Part shown: in pieces, positions 41,750 through 48,932 of the stretch
Position numbering within the stretch: position 1 is the stretch's first letter
Layout of the letters: each line of letters opens with the position of its first letter
Source of the DNA: Halobacteriovoraceae bacterium
GTDB lineage: Bacteria > Bdellovibrionota > Bacteriovoracia > Bacteriovoracales > Bacteriovoracaceae
DNA: 64,000 nucleotides
Assembly: GCA_002711995.1 (NCBI GenBank)
Contig: PASN01000019.1
Location: 62,001 to 126,000 of the forward strand
Reading direction: 5' to 3'
The notes under the pieces: generated by a model
The model's input: the letters and a program-made list of their open reading frames with translations, nothing else
The model's database searches: none
Told to the model about the DNA's origin: nothing
Made by a program: the position numbers and the translations under genes

Positions 41750-43444
41750 ATGAGAAATGGATTTTTACTGCCCCTATTGTTGTGTCTAGCGTTATTTTCC
41801 ACAAATGTTTTTGCAGAAGAAGATAAGGAAGAAACCAAGCTAGAAAAAAAGTTTGAGCAAATCAAAACCGAGCGTCTAAAAAGAATAAGAAGAGAGTTGG
41901 TGCAACTCCAAAGCAATATCTTTTTGGCCAAGAAGAAAATTACTGAAGAACAAGATCTTGTCATAAGGCTAAAACTCGAAAGTGAACTAGACAAGCTCCA
42001 GTCGGAATATGAAAGTAAGCGGTTTGAGTTCATTGAAACGGCCACTAACATTAATCTTAGAAAAGCGGACCAAAGACCGGAAGAGACGAACCTATCCAAA
42101 GATATCAAAGATATTGTTGATCCGTTAATTGATGGAATAAAAAAGATATCTGAACGCCCAAGAGCTATTCAGCAACTGAAAGAAAGAACAGAGAAATTGA
42201 ATGAAAAGCTTGAAGCTGCGAGGACCGCAGAGCAGAAATTGGAAGAGTTTGCAAAAAGCAACAAGCAAAAACAGCTAAAGAGGGCCATAGACAAATCCAT
42301 TAAGGCCGTAAACGAGGTTAAGAAATCCGTGAGGATAGAGCTTGAAGACACTCAGTTTAAACTTCTTAAGATGGAGACTGCTGAGGGAGGGCTATTCTCA
42401 AATGTTTCTTACGCTATTTTTGACTTCTTCAAGACCAAAGGAAAAAACTTAATTCTTGCTCTTGCGGTTTTTCTAGGGCTGTACTGGCTTCTCGGAATGG
42501 GGCAGGACCGTTTTATTTCCCTTTTTATGATAAGAATGGGCAAAGCTGTGGACCACCCTGGACAGGTTCACTGGGTCAAGCGCCCCCTTAAAGTTTTTTA
42601 TTCAATATTCACTTTTGTGGCGGCGCTGTTTATTGCGGTCGCGACTTTGTACCTTTTAAATGACTGGGTACTTGTAACGTTCATAGTGCTTCTTCTCTTT
42701 GGAATCGTTTGGAGCTCAAGGAACTATCTCCCACAATATTTTGAACTGTTTAAAATCGTTTTAAATTTTGGAGCTGTGAGAGAAGGGGAGCGTTTAGTTT
42801 TTAACGGCCTTCCTTGGAAAGTGAAAACTCTTGGATACTACTGCAGACTGGTTAACCCGGCCCTAAGTGGCGGCACATTGAGGGTGAACTCCAAACTGCT
42901 TTTAGAGTCTTATTCCCGTCCTGTAGGTGACTCGGAGCCATGGTTTCCAACAAGAAAAGACGATTGGGTTGAACTGAGTGATGGAAGCTTTGGAAAGGTG
43001 ATGATGCAGTCACCTGAGTATGTGAGCTTAAAACTCATCGGAGACCAGGTTAAAACGATAGCTACTCAGGACTTTTTAGCTTTAAATCCAATAAATTTAT
43101 CAAACGACTTTGGGATCGAAGTTGTCTTTGGTGTGGATTATGCTCACCAGGAAGTAGTGTTGTCCGATGTGGTTAAAAACTTTAAAAACCATGTCCAAAC
43201 TAGGTTGCAAGAAGAGTTTGAAGCTGACAAAGATGACTTTCAGGCAATGGCCGTGGAGTTCAAGCAGGCCGGAGCAAGCTCATTGGATGTGCGAATCTTT
43301 TTAAAGTGCAGAGGAAAACTCGCTTCTAGAAAGCCTTACTTTGAGCGAAAGCTTAACTCTTTTTTAGTGGAAGCATGTAATAAGTTTGGTTATGTTATTC
43401 CTTTTAACCAATTAACTGTGCACCACGCTAATAAAAATGATTAA
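41750..43444 (+). CDS. MscS-like mechanosensitive channel protein with periplasmic coiled coil
   Basis: A signal peptide (MRNGFLLPLLLCLALFSTNVFA) leads into about 200 residues of charged coiled coil in the periplasm (KLEKKFEQIKTERLKRIRREL and similar). Three or more membrane helices lie near 235-330 (LILALAVFLGLYWLLG; VFYSIFTFVAALFIAVATLYLL). The C-terminal part resembles the MscS beta domain (VREGERLVFNGLPWKVKTLGYY, then GGTLRVNSKLL) and the alpha-beta domain. This suits a large MscS/MscK-type channel that relieves turgor. The pore helix is not a close match, so a channel-derived sensor is possible. The stop overlaps the next gene by eight bases. Confidence 0.75.
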   Translation: MRNGFLLPLLLCLALFSTNVFAEEDKEETKLEKKFEQIKTERLKRIRRELVQLQSNIFLAKKKITEEQDLVIRLKLESELDKLQSEYESKRFEFIETATNINLRKADQRPEETNLSKDIKDIVDPLIDGIKKISERPRAIQQLKERTEKLNEKLEAARTAEQKLEEFAKSNKQKQLKRAIDKSIKAVNEVKKSVRIELEDTQFKLLKMETAEGGLFSNVSYAIFDFFKTKGKNLILALAVFLGLYWLLGMGQDRFISLFMIRMGKAVDHPGQVHWVKRPLKVFYSIFTFVAALFIAVATLYLLNDWVLVTFIVLLLFGIVWSSRNYLPQYFELFKIVLNFGAVREGERLVFNGLPWKVKTLGYYCRLVNPALSGGTLRVNSKLLLESYSRPVGDSEPWFPTRKDDWVELSDGSFGKVMMQSPEYVSLKLIGDQVKTIATQDFLALNPINLSNDFGIEVVFGVDYAHQEVVLSDVVKNFKNHVQTRLQEEFEADKDDFQAMAVEFKQAGASSLDVRIFLKCRGKLASRKPYFERKLNSFLVEACNKFGYVIPFNQLTVHHANKND

Positions 43445-43763
43445 AAAAAGCGAGCTCGAAAGAAATCTTTCAACTAATTTCAACTTCGACTTGGTGGTGG
43501 ATGAGAGAGGTCTGGACTCTGAAAGTGCATACCTTGACTACTTGAAAGAAAAGCTTGCTTTTAGAGTCAAGCACTTCATTCAAACTGATTTGGACAAGCT
43601 TTTACAGGCCCTTTATAGAATTGATGTCAATGACAGGGAGACCGATGCGGCATTCAATCTTGGAGAGATAAACAAGGTCAGTCTTAAGTTGGCCGAGCTG
43701 ATAATTAAACGCCAACTCCAAAAGCTTGAATACTCTAAAGAGTTTTATAAAAACGAGGAATAA
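43437..43763 (+). CDS. Small protein of unknown function, coupled to the MscS-like gene
   Basis: This 108-residue cytoplasmic protein is acidic-basic mixed and predicted all-helical (DSESAYLDYLKEKLAFRVKHFI; LKLAELIIKRQLQKLEYSKEF in part). It has no signal peptide and no recognised domain. Its start lies eight bases inside the MscS-like gene, and the HPt gene begins one base after its stop, so all three form an operon. It may be an adaptor between the channel-like protein and the HPt protein; that is speculation from position only. Confidence 0.65.
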   Translation: MIKKSELERNLSTNFNFDLVVDERGLDSESAYLDYLKEKLAFRVKHFIQTDLDKLLQALYRIDVNDRETDAAFNLGEINKVSLKLAELIIKRQLQKLEYSKEFYKNEE

Positions 43764-43764
43764 T

Positions 43765-44085
43765 ATGACCTTTAAATTTACCACCACAGATGATGTTTCT
43801 AGTCTTCATGAAAGCATTGCCAAATTTGTTCCTCGATATATTGAAAACCGTAAAAACGATTACCAAGAATTTCTTGGCTACATTGAATCAGAAGATATGC
43901 AAAGTATAAGGGACTACTGCCACAAAGTGGTGGGAACCGCTAAAAGTTATCATTTTCATCAGTTAGAGGAAATTACAAAAGCTATTCAAAAGCATGCCCG
44001 CGAACAGGACCTTGATTCGATAAGGCCTATCCTTCCACACTACGATGTTTACATGCGTGAATTGTTCGAGAAATACCTGCCATAA
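43765..44085 (+). CDS. Stand-alone HPt-like phosphotransfer protein
   Basis: The ATG at 43765 is behind an excellent CGAGGAA ribosome-binding site. The 106-residue all-helical protein has IRDYCHKVVGTAKSYHFHQLEEI, where His53 followed by K-x-x-G matches the HPt active-site pattern (HxxKG-like). Size and position fit a histidine phosphotransfer domain that relays phosphate between response regulators. No kinase is adjacent; the hybrid kinase at 48.9 kb is a possible donor. It is the third gene of the MscS-like operon. Confidence 0.7.
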   Translation: MTFKFTTTDDVSSLHESIAKFVPRYIENRKNDYQEFLGYIESEDMQSIRDYCHKVVGTAKSYHFHQLEEITKAIQKHAREQDLDSIRPILPHYDVYMRELFEKYLP

Positions 44086-44165
44086 GGCATCACCCAATTT
44101 CAATAAATAGGTTACAAAACACCCTATTTTTTGTATAGTTTGCCTAAGTAAAGACAGGAATATCT

Positions 44166-46019
44166 ATGCAAGAACAACAACCTCAAGAAGTTGAAAATAT
44201 AGTAATTAGGTTCTCTGGAGACTCCGGAGACGGAATGCAACTCACTGGCGGTCAATTTTCCGCCACAAGTGCCCTAATGGGTAACGACATAAGCACTTTT
44301 CCCGATTTTCCCGCCGAGATTAGGGCCCCTCAAGGCACTGTTGCCGGGATTTCAGGCTTCCAAATTAACTTTGGCGCCACTGAGATTAACACGCCGGGAG
44401 ACAGTCCGGACATCTTAGTTGCCATGAACCCTGCGGCATTGAAAGCAAACCTCGAAGATCTAAAAAGAGGCGGTGTCATAATCGTCAATGAAGATGCTTT
44501 CACCAGCGGAAATTTTAAGAAGGCGGGGCTTGAAGACAACCCATTGGACTGGAAAGAGCTTGGCAGCTATGAAGTTATTAAGGTTCCCATCACATCTCAA
44601 ACAAAAGAAGCTTTAAGCGAGTTGGATCTAGACACCAAGTCTAAGACTCGGTGTAAAAACTTTTACGCGTTGGGTATGACATACTTTATGTACCATAGGG
44701 AGCTTGAGCCAACGATTCGCTGGATAGAGCATAAGTTTAAGGGCAAGCAGGAGCTGATTGAGGCAAATATTACCGCTTTAAAGGCCGGCTATAACTTTGC
44801 TGACACGATTGAGCTAACAGGACATCGATATAAAGTAAAACCTGCTACAATCGAAAAGGGTACCTATCGTCAGATTAATGGTAACACGGCCACAGCATGG
44901 GGCTTTATTTGGGCCGCGGAAAATGCTGGCATCAATCTATTTTTAGGATCATACCCAATTACTCCCGCATCCGATGTATTGCATGAGCTTTCAAAGCATA
45001 AAAACCATGGTGTTATGACGTTTCAGGCCGAAGATGAAATTGCGGCCGTTTGTTCTTCCATAGGAGCGAGCTTTGGTGGCGCTTTGGGAATCACCACTTC
45101 TTCAGGGCCGGGAATCGCATTAAAGTCAGAAGCAATAAATTTGGCAGTCATGCTTGAGCTGCCTTTGGTTGTAGTAGACATTCAAAGGGGTGGCCCTAGT
45201 ACGGGACTTCCAACCAAGACTGAACAGTCTGATTTAAATATGGCAATGTACGGCAGAAATGGCGAAAGTCCTATGGTTGTGCTTGCCGCTAAAAGTCCTA
45301 GCGATTGTTTTGATATGGCCTTTGAGGCCGCAAGAATCACTCTTGAGCACATGACTCCTGTTATGCTTCTTACAGATGGTTTTATCGCCAATGGGTCTGA
45401 GCCATGGAAAATACCAGACGTGAGAACGGAGTTTAGGCAAATTAAAACCAAACTTGTTGGGCCTGAAGATTATAAAGATAAAGAATTCTTCCCTTACGAT
45501 AGGGACGAGGAGACCTTAGTAAGAAATTGGGCAATTCCAGGAACTCCTGAACTTATGCATCGTGTGGGTGGACTTGAGAAGGAAGATCGCACTGGCAATG
45601 TGTCTTATGATCCTGCCAACCATGAATTGATGGTTCGCACTAGACAAAATAAAGTGGATAAAATCGCTGATCACATTCCAGAGCAAGAAGTTCTGGGAGA
45701 AACAGAAGGTGACCTTCTTGTTGTGTCCTGGGGTGGCACCTATGGAGCAACTTATCAGGCGGTAAATCAAATGAGGGCGAAGGGCGCGAGTGTGAGCCTT
45801 ATGCACATGAGATATTTAAGTCCAATGCCAAAAAATGTATCTGATATCCTAGGTGGATTTAAAAAGATCGTTGTTGCCGAGCTTAACAATGGTCAACTAA
45901 AAGGTCTGTTGAACTCCCGCTTTAACTGTAATGCTAAGGGATACAACAAGGTTCAGGGCAAGCCATTTATGATTAGAGAGCTTACCCAAATGATTGATAG
46001 AGAACTGGAAGAGTTATAA
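44166..46019 (+). CDS. korA: 2-oxoacid:ferredoxin oxidoreductase, alpha subunit (gamma-alpha fusion)
   Basis: The 617-residue protein begins with the gamma-type domain (VIRFSGDSGDGMQLTGGQFS, about 10-190). The alpha (pyrimidine-binding) domain follows, with FLGSYPITPASDVLHELSKH and MTFQAEDEIAAVCSSIGASF, and a C-terminal transketolase-like domain. With the next gene it forms the two-subunit KorAB type, which converts 2-oxoglutarate and CoA to succinyl-CoA with ferredoxin. Substrate is inferred from architecture; pyruvate or branched-chain oxoacids are less likely. The gap to korB is two bases. Confidence 0.92.
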   Translation: MQEQQPQEVENIVIRFSGDSGDGMQLTGGQFSATSALMGNDISTFPDFPAEIRAPQGTVAGISGFQINFGATEINTPGDSPDILVAMNPAALKANLEDLKRGGVIIVNEDAFTSGNFKKAGLEDNPLDWKELGSYEVIKVPITSQTKEALSELDLDTKSKTRCKNFYALGMTYFMYHRELEPTIRWIEHKFKGKQELIEANITALKAGYNFADTIELTGHRYKVKPATIEKGTYRQINGNTATAWGFIWAAENAGINLFLGSYPITPASDVLHELSKHKNHGVMTFQAEDEIAAVCSSIGASFGGALGITTSSGPGIALKSEAINLAVMLELPLVVVDIQRGGPSTGLPTKTEQSDLNMAMYGRNGESPMVVLAAKSPSDCFDMAFEAARITLEHMTPVMLLTDGFIANGSEPWKIPDVRTEFRQIKTKLVGPEDYKDKEFFPYDRDEETLVRNWAIPGTPELMHRVGGLEKEDRTGNVSYDPANHELMVRTRQNKVDKIADHIPEQEVLGETEGDLLVVSWGGTYGATYQAVNQMRAKGASVSLMHMRYLSPMPKNVSDILGGFKKIVVAELNNGQLKGLLNSRFNCNAKGYNKVQGKPFMIRELTQMIDRELEEL

Positions 46020-46021
46020 AT

Positions 46022-47011
46022 ATGACTGAAGTAAAAAAGCTGACTAAGAAAGATTTTTCAAGTGACCAGGAGATAAAGTGGTGTCCTGGATGTGGGGATT
46101 ACGCTATTTTGTCCGCCGCTCAAATGGCGATGGCGCAGATAGGTAAAGAACCCTCCCAAGTTGCCGTTATATCCGGGATTGGGTGCTCTTCAAGGTTCCC
46201 TTACTATATGTCGACATATGGGATGCACTCAATACACGGCAGAGCTCCCGCTTTTGCTACAGGTTTAAAACTTCAGAATCCAGACCTAAGTGTGTGGATG
46301 ATCACAGGTGATGGAGATGGCCTTAGTATTGGAGGGAACCATCTTGCTCATATAATAAGAAGAAACGTAAATATCAATATTATTCTTTTTAACAATGAAA
46401 TATATGGCCTTACCAAGGGGCAATATTCTCCAACCTCACAAAAAGGTTTAAGCACAAAGTCCACTCCATACGGGTCAGTTGATAGGCCATTCTCCCCACT
46501 GAAATTTGCACTTGGAGCTGGGTCCACCTTTTTTGCAAGAACGATGGACACCGACCCAAAACATATGATCGAAGTCTTTAAGGCCGCGGACGCTCACGAG
46601 GGGTGTAGCGTGATTGAGGTCTATCAGAACTGTGTAATTTTCAATGATAAGGTTCATGACCAATTCACCAATAGAAAAACCAGAGACGAGCATACTGTGC
46701 GAGTGGTCCCTGGACAACCAATGGTTTATGGTGCGAACAAAGACAAGGGTGTAAAACTTGAAGATTTCTCCCTTGTTGCAGGAGAGTTTAACGATGAGTC
46801 TGAACTTGTTGTTCATGACCCTTCAAAGCCATCTTTAGTTCATATGTTAAGTGAAATGAAAGACGTTGTGCCTATGGGGATTCTAAATCAGAGAGATGGT
46901 GACTCAGTTTATGATAGAGATGTTCACGCTCAGATGAAGGATGTTTTATCTCAAAAAGAAAAAGGCAAGATCGAAGATCTTCTTTATACTGGTGATGTTT
47001 GGGAGGTTTGA
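46022..47011 (+). CDS. korB: 2-oxoacid:ferredoxin oxidoreductase, beta subunit
   Basis: This is the thiamine-diphosphate subunit. Cysteines for a [4Fe-4S] cluster are in KWCPGCGDYAI and SGIGCSSRFP. The ThDP signature is MITGDGDGLSIGGNH to IILFNNEIYGLTKGQYSPT, and YGSVDRPFSPLKFALG is conserved in KorB. The 329 residues are normal. It is coupled to korA. Its 3' end overlaps the convergent membrane-protein gene by 28 bp. Confidence 0.94.
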   Translation: MTEVKKLTKKDFSSDQEIKWCPGCGDYAILSAAQMAMAQIGKEPSQVAVISGIGCSSRFPYYMSTYGMHSIHGRAPAFATGLKLQNPDLSVWMITGDGDGLSIGGNHLAHIIRRNVNINIILFNNEIYGLTKGQYSPTSQKGLSTKSTPYGSVDRPFSPLKFALGAGSTFFARTMDTDPKHMIEVFKAADAHEGCSVIEVYQNCVIFNDKVHDQFTNRKTRDEHTVRVVPGQPMVYGANKDKGVKLEDFSLVAGEFNDESELVVHDPSKPSLVHMLSEMKDVVPMGILNQRDGDSVYDRDVHAQMKDVLSQKEKGKIEDLLYTGDVWEV

Positions 47012-47722
47012 TCCTCTCCGGTCACCAAGTTGAACTGGAAGTATACGATCTCAAAAAAGTAGCTTAAAAACCCAAGCGGAATTAAGTAGTAGCCAACTCC
47101 TGAGGTCATTAAAAAATCATTAAATTTTGCGATAAAACTCACAGCAACTCCGGCCATTATAAGTCGATCTATTCCAACTAGCTTGATGCGAGAAAATTGT
47201 AAAAGTAAATAAAGATTGGCGATCAACGTTAGTGCCGTTCCAGATAAGCTTATCAGTCTCGTTGTCTCTGTTGGCCTAATGCTTTCAACCACGGATTGCA
47301 AAAAATAGTTGTCTGGCGTGGGTCCATCAAATGAATAAAAGCTTCCACTTTGCCCCATGAAGCACTCCACAACTGCCAAAAAGATAGCACCTAAGACTCC
47401 TGCTAAACATCCCTTTAAAAGTGTGAGGCCCCATCTGCCTATTCCGAACCTCTTTGTGATGATATCAACATATAGTAAAATCGCGGAATAGTTAAAAAAG
47501 GCGCAAAGGGTGAAGAGTATAACTTTGTTGTTTAAGTTTTCCACGTAGTAGAGATAGGCCGGTCCGCTGGCCAAAAAAAAACGCGCAAAATATTAAAAGT
47601 GCTAGCTTGAAGGACTCGATATTTTTTTTCTTTATGAAGTTTACGACACTAGACATGAAGAAAAATAGATAGAGTCCTGAAAAAGAACTTATTATTGAAG
47701 CGTAAAGATAACTCAAGGTCAT
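46984..47722 (-). pseudogene. Seven-helix membrane protein gene split by a frameshift in a T9 run
   Basis: From the ATG at 47722 the frame gives MTLSYLYASIISSFSGLYLFFF and continues to FCAFF, then leaves the membrane-protein pattern and stops. A second frame starting about 47574 (TTGGCC, LASGPAYLYYVENL) runs 195 residues with further membrane helices to the stop at 46984. The junction is a homopolymer of nine A on the plus strand (47573-47581), nine T in the coding strand. One T fewer would join both frames to a 245-residue protein with about seven helices. It is either a disrupted gene, a phase-variable gene, a slippage site or a sequencing error. The family is not recognised. Confidence 0.7.
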
Positions 47723-47775
47723 GGCGTATTCTGCCTAGGGTACAAGGTTTGTACAACTTAAGTTTTATAAAGCCA

Positions 47776-47805
47776 TAAAAAAACAGCCCTTCATTCGAGG
47801 GGCTG
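47776..47805 (-). terminator. Rho-independent terminator of the candidate small RNA
   Basis: On the minus strand CAGCCC...GGGCTG is followed by TTTTTTTA. No minus-strand protein gene ends here, which is why a noncoding transcript is proposed. Confidence 0.75.
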
Positions 47806-47925
47806 CTTTGCGCTTTCGCGTTAAAACTTGTTTTCATTGATTCTTTGAGAGGGAAACCAATGAGGATGTGTGTGTGCCTTTTTTCCTAAAAGGCGAAGGA
47901 CACACTACACACTTTAACAAACGTT
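47776..47925 (-). ncRNA. Candidate structured small RNA with promoter and terminator
   Basis: No gene fits 47723-47979, but the minus strand shows a transcription unit. A TTGATA box (complement of 47953-47958) and, 17 bp on, TGTATT predict a start near 47923. A GTGTGT/ACACAC plus GCCTTTT/AAAAGGC hairpin covers 47868-47912. A CATTG/CAATG pair spans 47835-47862. A CAGCCC/GGGCTG hairpin at 47784-47805 is followed by seven T on the minus strand, a good terminator. The transcript would be about 150 nt. No known RNA family is recognised, and transcription is not proved. Confidence 0.45.
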
Positions 47926-47979
47926 GAACAATACAATCTTTCAATAAGCCTATATCAAAATTATATGTAAAATATCCCA

Positions 47980-48858
47980 ATGAAATGGCTGAATTATCAC
48001 CACCTTTTATACTTCCGAGAAATTGCAAAAGAGGGCTCAATAGCCAAAGCTAGTGAAAAGCTGTTGGTAGGCCAGCCAGCGCTGAGCCACCAATTAAAGC
48101 AACTTGAAGAGAGTCTAGGGGTACTGTTGTTTGAGCGTAAAAACAGGAAGCTCTCTTTGACTGACGCTGGAAAGAAGGCCTTGGTTTACGCTGAGGAAAT
48201 TTTTAATAAGGGGGAGGAGTTTTTAGATTCTTTCCAGTCCAAAACCTATTCTCACAAAAGATTAAGAATAGGGGCCTTGGCAGGGATTCCGAAGGCGATG
48301 GTTTCAAAGCTTGTGGAGTTTGCCCTTGAGCAGGACCCAGACATCAATATTCTAACTTTTGAGGCCGAGTGGGAGGATCTGTCAAAAAAGCTGCAGTCAC
48401 ATGAATTAGATATCGTTCTTAGCAATAAGGCCTCTCCTCGCGGCAAAAATCTTAAAAACTATCTTGTGGGGGAAAGTCAAATTGGGGTCTATGGACATAA
48501 AAAGTTTGAAAGTCTTTCCATAGATTTCCCTCAATCATTAGAGGGCGCCCCATTTGTGATGCAAACAGAGCAGTCAAAACTTCGCTCTGATATCGAAAGT
48601 GAGTTGGAAACGCTAAAGGTCTCTTATAATTTGCGGGCGCAGTGCCAGGACTATGGAGTAAAAAAACTCTTGGCCGCGCAGGGAGTCGGTCTCGTTTTTT
48701 TACCGGAGCTTGCAATGCGGGTGTTTGAGATAGAGACCAACTTGGTCAAAATTGGCACTTTAGAGAACATAAAGGAAAAGTACTGGCTTATATCCGGTGA
48801 CAAAGTTGTCCAGGATCAACTTACTGATAAAATTTTAGAAATGTTTAAGTACGATTGA
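47980..48858 (+). CDS. LysR-family regulator, NhaR-like
   Basis: The 292-residue protein begins MKWLNYHHLLYFREIAKEGS, close to the NhaR pattern (MxNYNHLYYFWxVAKEGS). The helix-turn-helix follows (AKASEKLLVGQPALSHQLKQL) and then the effector domain from about 92. NhaR activates sodium/proton antiporter and adhesin genes in other bacteria; no antiporter is nearby, so the target is unknown. It is divergent from the candidate small RNA, which it could control (inference). Confidence 0.87.
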   Translation: MKWLNYHHLLYFREIAKEGSIAKASEKLLVGQPALSHQLKQLEESLGVLLFERKNRKLSLTDAGKKALVYAEEIFNKGEEFLDSFQSKTYSHKRLRIGALAGIPKAMVSKLVEFALEQDPDINILTFEAEWEDLSKKLQSHELDIVLSNKASPRGKNLKNYLVGESQIGVYGHKKFESLSIDFPQSLEGAPFVMQTEQSKLRSDIESELETLKVSYNLRAQCQDYGVKKLLAAQGVGLVFLPELAMRVFEIETNLVKIGTLENIKEKYWLISGDKVVQDQLTDKILEMFKYD

Positions 48859-48932
48859 AAACATTGCCCTCTGCTCAAGCTCACGTTTTACCCTTAAAAT
48901 TTATTAAATACCTTCAACAGGAATAATACAAC

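Noticed and set aside
46984-47574. Reading the second half of the split membrane protein as an independent gene from TTG
   Set aside because: It would begin inside a transmembrane pattern with no ribosome-binding site; the upstream frame supplies a proper N-terminus, so a frameshift is the simpler explanation.
47834-48040. Minus-strand frame of 68 codons overlapping the NhaR-like start
   Set aside because: It overlaps the conserved LysR N-terminus and the candidate small RNA, and its sequence has no protein-like features.
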